From contig JAISHK010000001.1 of NCBI GenBank assembly GCA_031262585.1, positions 153,882-217,881 of the forward strand: 64,000 bases of DNA. The letters are read 5' to 3'. Below are positions 18,561-28,475 of the stretch, piece by piece; position 1 is the stretch's first letter, and every line of letters starts with the position of its first letter. The translations under genes were made by a program, and so were the position numbers. The notes below the pieces were generated by a model. The model saw only the letters and a program-made list of their open reading frames with translations. It searched no databases and was not told the origin of the DNA. The DNA is from Endomicrobium sp. GTDB lineage: Bacteria > Elusimicrobiota > Endomicrobiia > Endomicrobiales > Endomicrobiaceae.

Positions 18561-20636
18561 TTAATTTGCCGCTTTAATACTTAAATTTATCCTACCATGC
18601 TTATCTATTTCAATTACTTTTACTTTTACTACATCGCCTTCTTTTACAACATTTTCTACTCTTCTTGTATGTTGATGAGAAAGTTGAGAAATGTGTATTA
18701 ATCCTTCACGACCTGGCAAAATCTCAGCAAAAGCACCAAAAGCCATCAACTTTGTAATTTTTGCACTATATATTTTACCTACTTCAGCTTCTAATATCAT
18801 AGCTTCAATATATTCTTTTACAACATTAACTCCATTTACATTCGAACCTGAAATAAATACTTTTCCATTTTCTTCTATATCTATTTTAACACAATTATCT
18901 TCTTGAAGTCTTCTTATATTCTTTCCACCAGGTCCTATAAGCTCTCCTATTTTATTTTGTGGAACTGTTAAAGTCACCATACACGGAGCATAATTCGAAA
19001 GTTTATTTTTAGGAAGCAAAATCGTTGCATCCATTTTATCTAATATAAAAAATCTCCCGCGCTTAGCTTGTTCTAAAGCTTGTTCCATAATTTTAGTTGT
19101 AAGACCAGAAATCTTTACATCCATCTGAAGTGCGGTAATCCCCTTTTTGGTACCTGCAACTTTAAAATCCATATCACCAAGATGATCTTCTATACCCATA
19201 ATATCAGTTAAAATAACATAACTATCACCATCTTTTATCAAACCCATTGCCACACCGGAACAACTTGCTTTCACTGGAATTCCCGCATTAAAAAGTGCAA
19301 GAGAACCACCACAAACTGAAGCCATTGACGAAGATCCATTAGATTCTAATATGTCAGACACTATTCTTATTGTATATCCAAAATCATTTTCATCTGGTAA
19401 AATTGGGTTTAACGCTCTCCTAGCCAAGTTTCCATGTCCAATTTCCCTTCTACTTGTTCCTCTTTCGCCCTTAACTTCTCCCGTTGCAAAACCAGGAAAA
19501 TTATAATGAAGCATAAAACGTTCTTTATACTCTCCTGAAAGTTCATCTACAATCTGTGCATCGCCTGGAGTTCCAAGCGTTACCGTCACCAACGCTTGAG
19601 TCTGTCCTCTAGTAAACAAGCTAGATCCATGAACTCTTGGAAGCACACCAGTCTCACAAGTTATAGATCTTATTTCTTCTAGGCCACGTCCATCTATACG
19701 AATATTTTTCTTTAAAATAAATTTTCTTGCTTCCTTATAAAAAATATCTTCCAATAAACTATTTATTATAGATGGCAACTCTCCCGTATATTTTTTTAAA
19801 AGCCTTGCAGATACATCCTTTTTAAATGAAGTCCAAAAAAATTCTCTTTCACTTTTTTCTTTAATTACAAAACTTTCCCTAGCCTTTACAATAGCCTCTG
19901 ACTCAATATCAACCTTCAATTCGGCATTGTACTCAGGTTCAGATACACCAACTTTAACTTTCGCTGGAAATGTTTTTTGAATTAAACATATTTCTTTTAT
20001 TGTTTTTTCCGCAAGATTTAAACCATCTAATATTTCTGACTCTGAAAGTTCTTGAGCACCAGCTTCAACCATTGTTAACCCATCAGCTGTGCCACTCACA
20101 ACTAAATCTAAAGTACTTAACTCTTGTTCCGAAATCAATGGATTTATAATGAGCTTACCATTTATTTTGCCTATTCTTACAGATGCCACTGGCATTGTAA
20201 AAGGCAAATCGGACATATATAACGCAACAGACGCTCCTAAAATAGCCATAATATCAACATCATTTTCTCCATCATGAGAAAGAACAATAGCAGATACCTG
20301 CGTATCATTGCGCCAATACTTAGGAAATAAAGGCCTAATACTTCTATCTATAAGTCTACTTACTAATATTTCGCCGTCTCTTGGTTTAGCTTCTCTTTTA
20401 AAAAACCCTCCGGGAATTTTACCAGCGGCATAAGTTCTTTCTCTATAATCTACAGTCAAAGGCATAAATTCTATATCTGATTTAGGCTCATTAGAAGCAA
20501 CTACTGTAACTAAAACTGTCGCTTCTCCAACTCTAACAGTACACGACCCTCTTGCCTGTTGTGCAACCTTACCCGATTCAACAACAAACTTTTTACCGGA
20601 AACTTCCAATTCTTTTTTAAAATATTCCATTTTCAT
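18561..20636 (-). CDS. pnp: Polyribonucleotide nucleotidyltransferase
   Basis: About 691 residues with the standard PNPase order: first RNase PH domain (starting near YFKKELEVSGKKFVVESG), alpha-helical middle, second RNase PH domain (RIDGRGLEEIRSITCE ... HGSSLFTRGQTQALV), KH domain with IGPGGKNIRRLQ, and S1 domain ending HGRINLSIKAAN. It degrades RNA 3'-5' by phosphorolysis. A TTG further upstream (20669) extends the frame, but the ATGs at 20636 or 20630 give the canonical N-terminus. It follows rpsO, the classic rpsO-pnp pair. Confidence 0.96.
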   Translation of the reverse strand: MKMEYFKKELEVSGKKFVVESGKVAQQARGSCTVRVGEATVLVTVVASNEPKSDIEFMPLTVDYRERTYAAGKIPGGFFKREAKPRDGEILVSRLIDRSIRPLFPKYWRNDTQVSAIVLSHDGENDVDIMAILGASVALYMSDLPFTMPVASVRIGKINGKLIINPLISEQELSTLDLVVSGTADGLTMVEAGAQELSESEILDGLNLAEKTIKEICLIQKTFPAKVKVGVSEPEYNAELKVDIESEAIVKARESFVIKEKSEREFFWTSFKKDVSARLLKKYTGELPSIINSLLEDIFYKEARKFILKKNIRIDGRGLEEIRSITCETGVLPRVHGSSLFTRGQTQALVTVTLGTPGDAQIVDELSGEYKERFMLHYNFPGFATGEVKGERGTSRREIGHGNLARRALNPILPDENDFGYTIRIVSDILESNGSSSMASVCGGSLALFNAGIPVKASCSGVAMGLIKDGDSYVILTDIMGIEDHLGDMDFKVAGTKKGITALQMDVKISGLTTKIMEQALEQAKRGRFFILDKMDATILLPKNKLSNYAPCMVTLTVPQNKIGELIGPGGKNIRRLQEDNCVKIDIEENGKVFISGSNVNGVNVVKEYIEAMILEAEVGKIYSAKITKLMAFGAFAEILPGREGLIHISQLSHQHTRRVENVVKEGDVVKVKVIEIDKHGRINLSIKAAN

Positions 20637-20729
20637 CCCATTGCTTAGCACACTTACACAAAGTCTCAAGCAAACACTAAAACAACTTAAGCGTCTCTTA
20701 ATACATTTGCAATTACCGAAGCATTATTT

Positions 20730-20990
20730 TTACTTTCTTAAATCCAGTTTTTTAATCAAAGAAGCATACCTTTTCTTATTGTGTTTTTTTATATAATCTA
20801 ACAACTTTCTTCTCTGTCCTATCATTTTAATAAAGCCTACTTTAGAAGCATAATCTTTTGGAAACTTTCGAAAATGCTCTGAAAGATATTTAATCCTTGT
20901 AGTAAGAAGAGCAACCTGAATATCAGACGACCCCGTATCAGTCGAATGAATTTTATATTGCTCAACTATTTCTTTTTTTACAAATACCAT
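20730..20990 (-). CDS. rpsO: 30S ribosomal protein S15
   Basis: The 86-residue protein matches S15 in length and motifs: EIVEQYKIHSTDTGSSDIQ, QVALLTTRIKYLSEHF, and VGFIKMIGQRRKLLDYIKK near the C-terminus. It binds 16S rRNA in the platform. It is the first gene of the long minus-strand block that continues with pnp, so its promoter should lie in 20991-21250. Confidence 0.97.
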   Translation of the reverse strand: MVFVKKEIVEQYKIHSTDTGSSDIQVALLTTRIKYLSEHFRKFPKDYASKVGFIKMIGQRRKLLDYIKKHNKKRYASLIKKLDLRK

Positions 20991-21523
20991 CTGATACCCT
21001 CACTTTATCATTCATTACTCTTATCGCTTTTATTACACACAACACACTTAAATAACATATCCATATAATCACTAATAATTTTACCGCATTGTGTGCATTA
21101 TATAAAATATTTTCCTCTATGTCCAATGTACGTACCATAACCCCAAAACTTCAATTTATACATTTAACTATTTTTAAATGATATAAATATTTAGTAACGA
21201 CACAAATATGCTCTTTAACAACACAAAAATTACATTCGTAGATAACGAATATCTAACTCAAAGTAAATGAGCGTGAGTGCGATGGAGAACTATTTATGCT
21301 AAAATGCAAAATATTAACACAAGTATAAGGTTTATTAACACAATTAAAACTCCTTTCATAAATTTTGAAATTTTATCCAAAAATAAACCAAAAGAAGCTT
21401 TAGATGAGATATCAGATTATTTTATAGCTAACACTATTGTAAAATCAAGCATCGAATTGTCATAGAAAAAATTTATATAAGCAAAAAATAGAAATTTTAG
21501 ATTTAAGTTTTTTTAGCTGTTTT
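20991..21523. other. Spacer upstream of rpsO
   Basis: This is a divergent or transcriptional start region for the rpsO block. A plus-strand frame at 21277-21465 (62 codons, with pieces such as PKEALDEISDYFIANTIVKS) has gene-like codon use but no recognisable family and no good ribosome binding site. It may be the stump of a lost gene. No RNA gene seen. Confidence 0.35.
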
Positions 21524-22165
21524 TTATAAGACAATATCAACTATATCCTTAGCTGTTTTAACTATATAATTAGGACTATATTTTTTAAAACATTTTACGT
21601 TCGAATATCCATATGATACAGCCATAGATAGCACTCCTGCTGATTTTGCAACTAAAAAATCATTTACACTGTCACCAATCATAATAGTTTTTGAAATATC
21701 AGAATTTGTAAGTTTTACCAAATCTAATACTGTTTTTGGATTAGGTTTCTTAACATCTATACTATCTCCTCCTCGTATTTGTACAAAATAAGAAGAAATG
21801 CCCAATACTTCAACAATTTTCTTGCAAAAATTCTCATTCTTATTAGATAAAATAGCCTTTTTTTTATCTCTCAAAGCTTCTAACATTTCTCTAACACCTT
21901 CATACATAACCGTGGTTTTGGTTAAATTTTGTTTGTAATAAAATTTAAACTTTTCAACTATCTTATTCATATTTACACCAGCTTTTTCAGACATAACTTT
22001 ATTCATAAGGACATTGATTCCATCACCTAAATAAGAACGCACTTGTTCTACTGACAAGGCATTAAAACCATACTCCTTTCTAACAAGATTAATACACAAC
22101 GTTATATCATACTGAGAATCAACAAGAGTGCCATCTAAATCAAAAATTAAAAAATCAAAACTCAT
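21524..22165 (-). CDS. gph: HAD-family phosphatase, phosphoglycolate phosphatase-like
   Basis: The 213-residue protein has the HAD motifs in order: DLDGTLVDS at 9-17 (nucleophile Asp), the Ser/Asn of motif II in AILSNKNENF near 98, the lysine in KKPNPKTV near 140 and the acidic pair in MIGDSVNDFLVA near 163. The four-helix cap between motifs I and II places it in the Gph/PGPase group. It may recycle 2-phosphoglycolate from DNA repair or act on another small phosphate ester; exact substrate not certain. Confidence 0.88.
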   Translation of the reverse strand: MSFDFLIFDLDGTLVDSQYDITLCINLVRKEYGFNALSVEQVRSYLGDGINVLMNKVMSEKAGVNMNKIVEKFKFYYKQNLTKTTVMYEGVREMLEALRDKKKAILSNKNENFCKKIVEVLGISSYFVQIRGGDSIDVKKPNPKTVLDLVKLTNSDISKTIMIGDSVNDFLVAKSAGVLSMAVSYGYSNVKCFKKYSPNYIVKTAKDIVDIVL

Positions 22166-23767
22166 ATTATTTTATATCCATTTTATTATTCCTGCATATA
22201 CTAAATTTTATAACTATTATTGAGTTAATACTTTAACAGTTAACACTTTTAAACTTTATCAATCAAAATATTATATTCCATAACATATAGGACATAGATT
22301 TTTTATATACTCTTCTATCATTTCGTTTAATTAAAAACGAACAATATGGATTGCTTTGAAAACTTCATTTTTGGACCATGTACTTAGACTGAATTTACAA
22401 TCACATTTAGTCAAAATATCTAATGATATAAAACTTCACCAATATAATTTATAATATTCTTTGAGATCACTATTTCTTCCAATCTGATGATAAAATCTTA
22501 TTCTTACAAAAAAATTAATTTCTCTCTTCTTATTTCATAACTTCTCAACAACTTAATCGTTGTGAATATTTGATTTTTTTTAAATCAAACAATTATCAAT
22601 TTATTTTCTACGAATCATCTAATATTTATCAAACAAACTGACAAGAAACCCACTGTTATAAATCATACATTATAAAAACAAAGCTGACCAAATATTGTCC
22701 ACATATTCCTAAGTAGTATGAATGAAAACCTACTTACTCCTCTTGTTTTATTTAAAACACACAAAACCAGAACTGACATATTTGAAATACTGTTTCAAAA
22801 GAAAACGCATCATTCTCGATATTTGATGATTCTTTCAAACAGAAAAATCTTGAATGATCTAACCTTCATTTATATCGTATTACGTCAGAATTAATTTCTA
22901 AAACTTTTAAAAGCCTATTTCGCACATCTCTAAACTATTTCTTGACTACCAGCACTTCCAAATTACCTTCTCGCACAACCATCTTGTAACTTCTCTTGCA
23001 TTTTTTGAATTCACAAAAACACCTTTGATAGCCAAAAGATAATAAAGGAATTATATTAAAGTTTCCATGCTTTCGTATAAGAACATTATTTCAATTAAAC
23101 ATCACACACATCATCTTATCCTCTAGTAACTGTAACCGTATCTGCAAAAAACTATTTACAATATACTTTTTCTGCTGTAAACCATCAAGATTTATGAATT
23201 GCTTATAAAATATCTATTAATTCATATTTACATAAAATTCTGCCCAATTTTAAGTTCAAATACTAAAAACAAAACTCTTCGAACCACGTACTCATCATAA
23301 TAATATATCTATCAGAACATTTTTAACTATTTCAGTAGAATAAAATGGACGCTGTCATTCTTAAAAAGCTTCATAATTCCTTCCTGACTTTTTCAAGAAC
23401 AATTTTAGAATTGTGACACGTTTTCTCTCATATATAATCTCTCCATTTATCATTTTAAATAATTCCATAACACATCAACATTACACCCCCCACAACAAAC
23501 ATTATTTATAATTACAACTAAAGATAGAATACTTCAGGTAAATTATATCCACATAATAAATTTTTGTTTTTCATTAAACAAAACATATCCACATTAACTA
23601 CTTTAAATATAAGTTTAATACTGAAACTGTAACTGCATTATTTAGTAAACTTAAAAATTAAGCAATAATTATCATCCCGAAAAACAAAAATACTTAATCC
23701 CGCTGTATTAGTTATAAAACAAATTTGTTATAACATTATTAAAATTTCTTAACAATATAATTCATTT
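22166..23767. other. 1.6-kb spacer containing a clear pseudogene
   Basis: The spacer between gph and the transporter holds a decayed minus-strand gene (22752-23213, listed separately). The remainder, 22166-22750 and 23214-23767, shows no intact frame, RNA gene or repeat that I can support. Confidence 0.5.
22752..23213 (-). pseudogene. Unidentified gene, one frame with three nonsense codons
   Basis: A single minus-strand frame runs about 153 codons with only three internal stops (TGA, TAG, TGA) and no frameshift; about a dozen stops would be expected by chance in DNA this A+T rich. Readable parts include INLDGLQQKKYIVNSFLQIR, IIPLLSFGYQRCFCEFKK, SYKMVVREGNLEVLVVKK, FRDVRNRLLKVLEINSDV and SSNIENDAFSFETVFQ. 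It is a recent inactivation by point mutation. I do not recognise the protein family. Confidence 0.6.
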
Positions 23768-25063
23768 TTAAATTTTATCAAGTTCATCATAACCTGTTGC
23801 TTTCGCCTGCCAAGCAAATGAAAGCAATACGACTCCTACAACACCTAAAATTATAAGAAAACCAAAAGAAATTTTCCAACCAAACTTATCTGTCATAAAT
23901 CCAAGTAAAATCCCTGTAATTATAGTAGCTCCATATCCCCATATACCTACAAGTCCATTAGCAACTGCTGCTGCACGTTTTGTAGCTATATTAGAAACTG
24001 CTACAAGAATAAGAGATTGGGTTCCATATATACAAAAACCTGCTGCTACTAACATAAACAACGATACTAAGATCGTAGAATCTATTGTATACCAAAATAA
24101 AAACATAAATAATGAAGCAAGCAGCAGAGTAATAGTACATACTCGAGCCCCTTTACCACTAAAATATTTATCTGTTACCCAACCACAAATGATAATACCT
24201 ATAGCTCCAGATATTTCAAAAGCTGCAATTATCCAACCTGCCTTAGCAAGTGCTACTCCTTTCCACTCTTTAAGTATCGTAGGACCCCAGTCTAGAATTG
24301 CAAATCTTAAAACATAAACAAACAAATTTGAAATTGCAATTATCCAAACATAAGGATTTTTAAATACTTGTTTTTTTATAAATTTATTATATTCTACCGA
24401 ATTCTCTTTTACGTCATTACTTTTTTTATAATTTTCGCCTGCTGAAAGCTCAGGCAACCCAACGGAACTCGGGGTATCTTTAATAAGAAACCATAATGCT
24501 ACAGCAGTAAGTACCGCAATAATAGCGGGAATAAAAAATACAGCCCTCCAGCCAAGCGAAGCTAAATAACCACCTGCAATAAGAATTGCCACTGCTCCGA
24601 CACAATGAGAAGTATTCCATCGCGACATCTTTGTTGCAAGTTCCTGTGGTGGAATCCAATGAGGAAGTAATCTTGCATTAGGTGGCCACCCCATTCCTTG
24701 AAACCAACCATGAAAAAGCCAAATAATACCCATAACAAGAACAGTTGAGCTAAAACCAAAAATAAAATTAGTGATAGCACATAAAATAAGACCACTTACA
24801 ATAAAATTTCGTGCTATAAATTTATGAACAATAAAACCATTTACAAATCTAGATAGTCCATATACAACTCCATGCAAGGTCAAAAAAACACCAAGTTGAG
24901 ACTTTGAAATACCTAAATCTGCTTGCATTCCAGGCATAGCCATTGATATACTTTTACGCATTATAAAAAATACGGCGTAAGCCACCCATGTCGCAAGTAA
25001 AGTACGAATTTGCCAATATTTGAATTTCCTAACAATTTCTGGTGTTACTGGTGATGAAAACAT
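23768..25063 (-). CDS. uhpC: MFS organophosphate antiporter, UhpC/UhpT/GlpT-like (sugar-phosphate uptake)
   Basis: The 431-residue protein has twelve hydrophobic segments and belongs to the organophosphate:phosphate antiporter family of the major facilitator superfamily. Typical marks are YAVFFIMRKSISMAMPGM in helix 1, QLGVFLTLHGVVYGLSRF, the GMGWPPNARLLPHW turn and AILDWGPTILKEWKGV in the second half, a hallmark of this family. AGGAGAAGATTAAATG supports the start. No uhpAB-like sensor genes adjoin it, so it probably works as a transporter rather than a sensor. Uptake of glucose-6-phosphate from a host cytoplasm is the likely role; the substrate itself is inferred. Confidence 0.88.
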   Translation of the reverse strand: MFSSPVTPEIVRKFKYWQIRTLLATWVAYAVFFIMRKSISMAMPGMQADLGISKSQLGVFLTLHGVVYGLSRFVNGFIVHKFIARNFIVSGLILCAITNFIFGFSSTVLVMGIIWLFHGWFQGMGWPPNARLLPHWIPPQELATKMSRWNTSHCVGAVAILIAGGYLASLGWRAVFFIPAIIAVLTAVALWFLIKDTPSSVGLPELSAGENYKKSNDVKENSVEYNKFIKKQVFKNPYVWIIAISNLFVYVLRFAILDWGPTILKEWKGVALAKAGWIIAAFEISGAIGIIICGWVTDKYFSGKGARVCTITLLLASLFMFLFWYTIDSTILVSLFMLVAAGFCIYGTQSLILVAVSNIATKRAAAVANGLVGIWGYGATIITGILLGFMTDKFGWKISFGFLIILGVVGVVLLSFAWQAKATGYDELDKI

Positions 25064-25835
25064 TTAATCTTCTCCTATCCTATACAAATTTACACCTTAT
25101 ACTAAAAATATCATAGTAATCCTAATAACAATTATAAAACCCATTACAAAAATTTTTATATTTATATTTTTTAAAATTTAAAATAAAAATTTCTTAAATT
25201 ATATTACGATGCAACAACTAAGAAATACAGCTCTAGATATATTAAATCAAATTTTGATAAATTATTTTTTCCAAAATCAACATACTTAATAAAAAGATCA
25301 ACGAGAGCCATAAGCATTTATAAAAAACAAATCCTATGCACAACTACATCTTTTATGTTTTTTAATACTTACTTTCCTTATTTTTTTATTTCAATTAATA
25401 TTTCATATCTTTTTTAGTAATAGAATTATTACCGTCATTAATTACATCTTCTTCCTCCTCTTTATTGTTAATTTGTACTTGATGTCTTACCATTTTTTAT
25501 TTCTTTAGTTTTGATCGCTTTTCTTTTCTTCACTTGTATCTAAATATAAAAAATGACAATGTCTTCTCCTACTCAACATATTTCACTTAATGTAAAACTT
25601 TCTTCTTTTAGATTTATCATCATTCTTATCAATTTAAACCTCCACACACACTGTACGTACAGTAACCTACTAGTAAATCAATTCTCTACACATTTTCACA
25701 CATATTAAAACAAGATAACAATATTTTATCCCCTCCCTTTTTATACTTTATAGAATCATAAACTGATACAAATCATAATACATTCCAAAAACTTATTTTA
25801 TTAAATACAAAGAAAATATACCAACAATTGATGAA
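25064..25835. other. Spacer upstream of the transporter, with a decayed ORF
   Basis: About 770 bases. It should contain the transporter promoter near 25064-25200, where nothing specific stands out. Further up is a minus-strand remnant (25468-25632, listed) preceded by GGAGG and a 14-bp palindrome ACTGTACGTACAGT (25650-25663). The part next to tRNA-Arg is featureless. Confidence 0.4.
25468..25632 (-). pseudogene. Small decayed gene with surviving ribosome binding site
   Basis: GGAGGTTTAAATTG precedes a 55-codon frame with two internal stops (MINLKEESFTLSEIC, then VGEDIVIFYI, then IQVKKRKAIKTKEIKNGK), followed after a frame change by an acidic stretch (NNKEEEEDVINDGNNS). The strong Shine-Dalgarno and low stop density say it was coding. 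No family recognised. Confidence 0.4.
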
Positions 25836-25909
25836 CACCCTGAAGAGGAATTGAACCTCCAACCTTATCCTTAGGACGGATCTGCTCTATCCAGTTGAGC
25901 TATCAGGGC
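25836..25909 (-). tRNA. tRNA-Arg (anticodon CCU)
   Basis: A 74-base cloverleaf reads GCCCTGATAGCTC at the 5' end, with anticodon loop GTCCTAA (CCT), T-loop TTCAATT and acceptor 3' strand TCAGGGT; 3' CCA is not encoded. It reads AGG codons. The anticodon stem has one weak pair, and G1-U72 is a wobble. A tRNA covariance model search would settle details. Confidence 0.93.
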
Positions 25910-26619
25910 ATAAAATATTATCATATTTACATTCCACTCTTTTTTATGTAGTTATTATTAACAAAAATAACTTTATCTATAAAAAATCTCAATTTTTAGT
26001 TCCACTTTTTATCTTTTGCTATATTCATTTTGTTTTTCTCTCAATATCATATCTTTCATCAGATAAATAACGAAGTTAAACTTCTCTTCTCTTTTACAAT
26101 GATCCTTCCAATTCATACTATCCGATTATATTTTCTTAATTCCTTTTTGAGTTATAAAATTATATTTTGCAAGAATAACTTTAAACATTTTAAGTGATTT
26201 AACTTTAATCTCATCCACACTCTTTCACCAGAGATATTCAGTAATCTACAACACTGAAAGATATTGAAACTATTCACTCGATACAAAAATACACCTTATA
26301 ATTTTTCTTCTCAATCCGAAAGTTCATCTATACTAATCAGATATTCCACAACCTGCGACTTTATAACCTTGAGATAAATTTGGGAGTTTATCTCTTGCAT
26401 CCACAATAACCTACTTTTAAATCGCGTTTCTAAATCTCCTTAAAGTGTAAATTTCTAAAAAAATTACACTACTAAAACATAAGTAAAAAATAACCTTTCT
26501 TAAGTAATCAACTTTTCACACAGTCTTTGTATCAACAAATCCACTACTAATATAATCCTTATAAAGTTTTAAATAATCAATCTTTACATTCATTTTAACT
26601 ATTCTCTTGATAACTTTAA
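25910..26619. other. Spacer between two tRNA genes, decayed coding scraps
   Basis: On the minus strand several gene-like pieces occur in different frames: an ATG-started stump next to tRNA-Pro (MNVKIDYLKLYKDYISSG, about 26518-26592), then DARDKLPNLSQGYKVAGCG near 26380, then DEIKVKSLKMFKVILAKYNF near 26180. They look like one gene broken by frameshifts. I cannot name it, and the relation between the pieces is inferred. Confidence 0.35.
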
Positions 26620-26693
26620 TCGGGGCGACTGGACTTGAACCAGCGACCCCACGGTCCCGAACCGAGTGCTCTAACCAACTGAGCCACGCCCCG
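26620..26693 (-). tRNA. tRNA-Pro (anticodon CGG)
   Basis: The 74-base gene has acceptor CGGGGCG paired perfectly with CGCCCCG, D-arm GCTCAGTTGGTTAGAGC, anticodon loop TTCGGGA (CGG) and T-loop TTCAAGT. It begins with C1-G72, typical of bacterial tRNA-Pro. The anticodon stem has one T-T mismatch. It reads the CCG codon, rare in this A+T-rich genome. Confidence 0.95.
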
Positions 26694-26740
26694 AAATATT
26701 TTATTCCTATTATTCCCCACAAATCATCAATAAAAAGTTA

Positions 26741-27082
26741 CTATCTTATTTTCACAATTTTATTATTTTTATCTAAAAATATAATTTTAGGCTCAATTGG
26801 TTTATTTGAAAGTGAAAATCCCATTATTATTACCTCTTCACCTCTCTTAATGAGATGCGCTGCTGCTCCATTCATACAAATAATACCAGAACCAGACTTA
26901 CCAGCAATTACATAAGTTTCTAAACGTTTACCTGAAGTATTTGAAACAACAAGAACTTTTTCCCCCATCCAAAGACCAACTTTATCACAAAGCTCACTAT
27001 CTATTGTTATACTCCCTTGATACTCCAAATTAGCTTCCGTTACTATACCTTTAAATATCTTTGAACTTAAAACAAACCTCAT
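26741..27082 (-). CDS. panD: Aspartate 1-decarboxylase precursor
   Basis: The 113-residue pro-enzyme has the self-cleavage site Gly-Ser in LEYQGSITID (Ser24), which yields the pyruvoyl group. Other conserved parts are the N-terminal FKGIVTEANL and GAAAHLIKRGEEVIIMGF. It makes beta-alanine from aspartate for pantothenate and coenzyme A. GGAGGTAATAAATG is a strong ribosome binding site. The gene is alone; panB/panC are not in the window. Confidence 0.95.
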   Translation of the reverse strand: MRFVLSSKIFKGIVTEANLEYQGSITIDSELCDKVGLWMGEKVLVVSNTSGKRLETYVIAGKSGSGIICMNGAAAHLIKRGEEVIIMGFSLSNKPIEPKIIFLDKNNKIVKIR

Positions 27083-27422
27083 TTATTACCTCCAGAATAT
27101 TACACACAAACACAACATCATTACACTATTTTATTTTCATCAACAATTAAACTTATTATCAATTATTAATAATAAACCACATAAGTCATAATATATAAAG
27201 TTTTTACTTTATTTACATTTTAAAAATTTATCTGCATGTCCTCAAAACCGCATTTCACTATGTACTTATATACTTGCTATTCCAACGTTCAGTTCATACA
27301 TTACATAATTCATATTATTCTCCTTCTTTCAGCATTTAAAAAGACTCTACCACCATCTTCTTAACCCATTACTTATAATCGTAAGTTACCATAATTTAAA
27401 AATAAAATATATATTTCAAATT
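27083..27422. other. Spacer with nothing recognisable
   Basis: About 340 bases between panD and mscS. No coding-like frame, RNA gene or clear terminator was seen. Confidence 0.3.
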
Positions 27423-28472
27423 TTATGATAATAATTTATCATTATTACCATTGTCAACTGTAAATACCCTCTTCGGAAATGGAATTTTTATCTTAGCTGC
27501 ATTAAATTTCTTGTGAATATTTTTTAAGATTTCACTCTGTATAAATGCTTTTGAATAAACATCTTTTACTCTAAAAAATAAGATAAAAGTTATAGAAGAA
27601 TCAATAAAATTTGTAAAATATATTACAGGTTTATAAGTTTTTATAGTATTATCGTGATTATTTATTATCTCTTGAGCGGCAAATTTAGCAACCTTTTCTA
27701 CATACTCTAAATCACTGTCGTAAGCTACCGTATAATTTACAAAAGCTGAAACCTCTGCTTTTTGATACTGAAAACTAGTCACTATTGCAGAAGATATTTT
27801 ATTGTTTGGAATAACAATTACAGTATTTGACATTTCCCTTATAATAGTTGTCCGCCAATTAATTTCCATCACTGTTCCTTCTTGTCCCGAATTAAGTCTT
27901 ATATAATCATTTTTTACAATTTGCTTGCATGCAAGAATATTTATGCCTGCAAAAAAATTAGCAAGAGTATCCTGAAGAGCAAGAGCCACAGCTAACGAAC
28001 CAATACCAAGTGCTGTTAAAATTGGCGTTAATCTTATACCAATCTGGTTTAATATAAGTGTTAATCCTATAGAAATTATGATAAATTTTATTATATTTGA
28101 ACTAATTTTTTCGTGAAATGAATTCTTAAAAAGTTTGGAAAAAATAGAGGCAATTAAAAATACTATAGAAAAAGCAAGTATTCCATAGAAAATTTTATGA
28201 ATAATTACATTAACACTATTTATTGGTGAGTTTAAAAAAGCAATATACAAAGCTGTAAGAAAGAACCAAAAAGTAATATAATTTTTAAATGTTAAAATTA
28301 TATTACTGGGTAAAACAAGACCAATTTTTGAAAACATATTTTGAATAAATTTTGCCACATATCTTTTAAACAAAAAACCAATAAAAAATATAAATATGAA
28401 CAAAAATATACTTTTTAACCATAATTTGCAGTTTTTGAAAAAAACTACACCTAATAAAGAAGAGATTAGCAT
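27423..28472 (-). CDS. mscS: Small-conductance mechanosensitive channel (MscS family)
   Basis: The 349-residue protein has several N-terminal membrane helices, the pore-lining TM3 with its small-residue pattern (ALGIGSLAVALALQDTLANFFAGINIL near 155-180), and a beta-rich cytoplasmic domain (NDYIRLNSGQEGTVMEINWRTT). It releases solutes on osmotic downshift. It starts 3 bases after the dksA-like gene stop, third in the decarboxylase-dksA-mscS operon. It has extra N-terminal helices compared with E. coli MscS (286 residues). Confidence 0.92.
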   Translation of the reverse strand: MLISSLLGVVFFKNCKLWLKSIFLFIFIFFIGFLFKRYVAKFIQNMFSKIGLVLPSNIILTFKNYITFWFFLTALYIAFLNSPINSVNVIIHKIFYGILAFSIVFLIASIFSKLFKNSFHEKISSNIIKFIIISIGLTLILNQIGIRLTPILTALGIGSLAVALALQDTLANFFAGINILACKQIVKNDYIRLNSGQEGTVMEINWRTTIIREMSNTVIVIPNNKISSAIVTSFQYQKAEVSAFVNYTVAYDSDLEYVEKVAKFAAQEIINNHDNTIKTYKPVIYFTNFIDSSITFILFFRVKDVYSKAFIQSEILKNIHKKFNAAKIKIPFPKRVFTVDNGNNDKLLS

Positions 28473-28475
28473 TTC

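Noticed and set aside
22752..23213. Alternative genetic code (TGA read as Trp) to explain the in-frame TGA codons
   Set aside because: Intact genes end at TAA, TAG and TGA alike and use TGG for Trp; TAG also interrupts this frame, so nonsense mutation is simpler.
24562..24795. 77-codon ORF inside the transporter gene
   Set aside because: Same-strand, different-frame shadow of the transporter's membrane helices.
26516..26915. ORFs across tRNA-Pro, including a 'GATGLEPATPRSRTECSNQL' type translation
   Set aside because: This is the well-known false protein produced by translating a tRNA gene; the tRNA explains the sequence.
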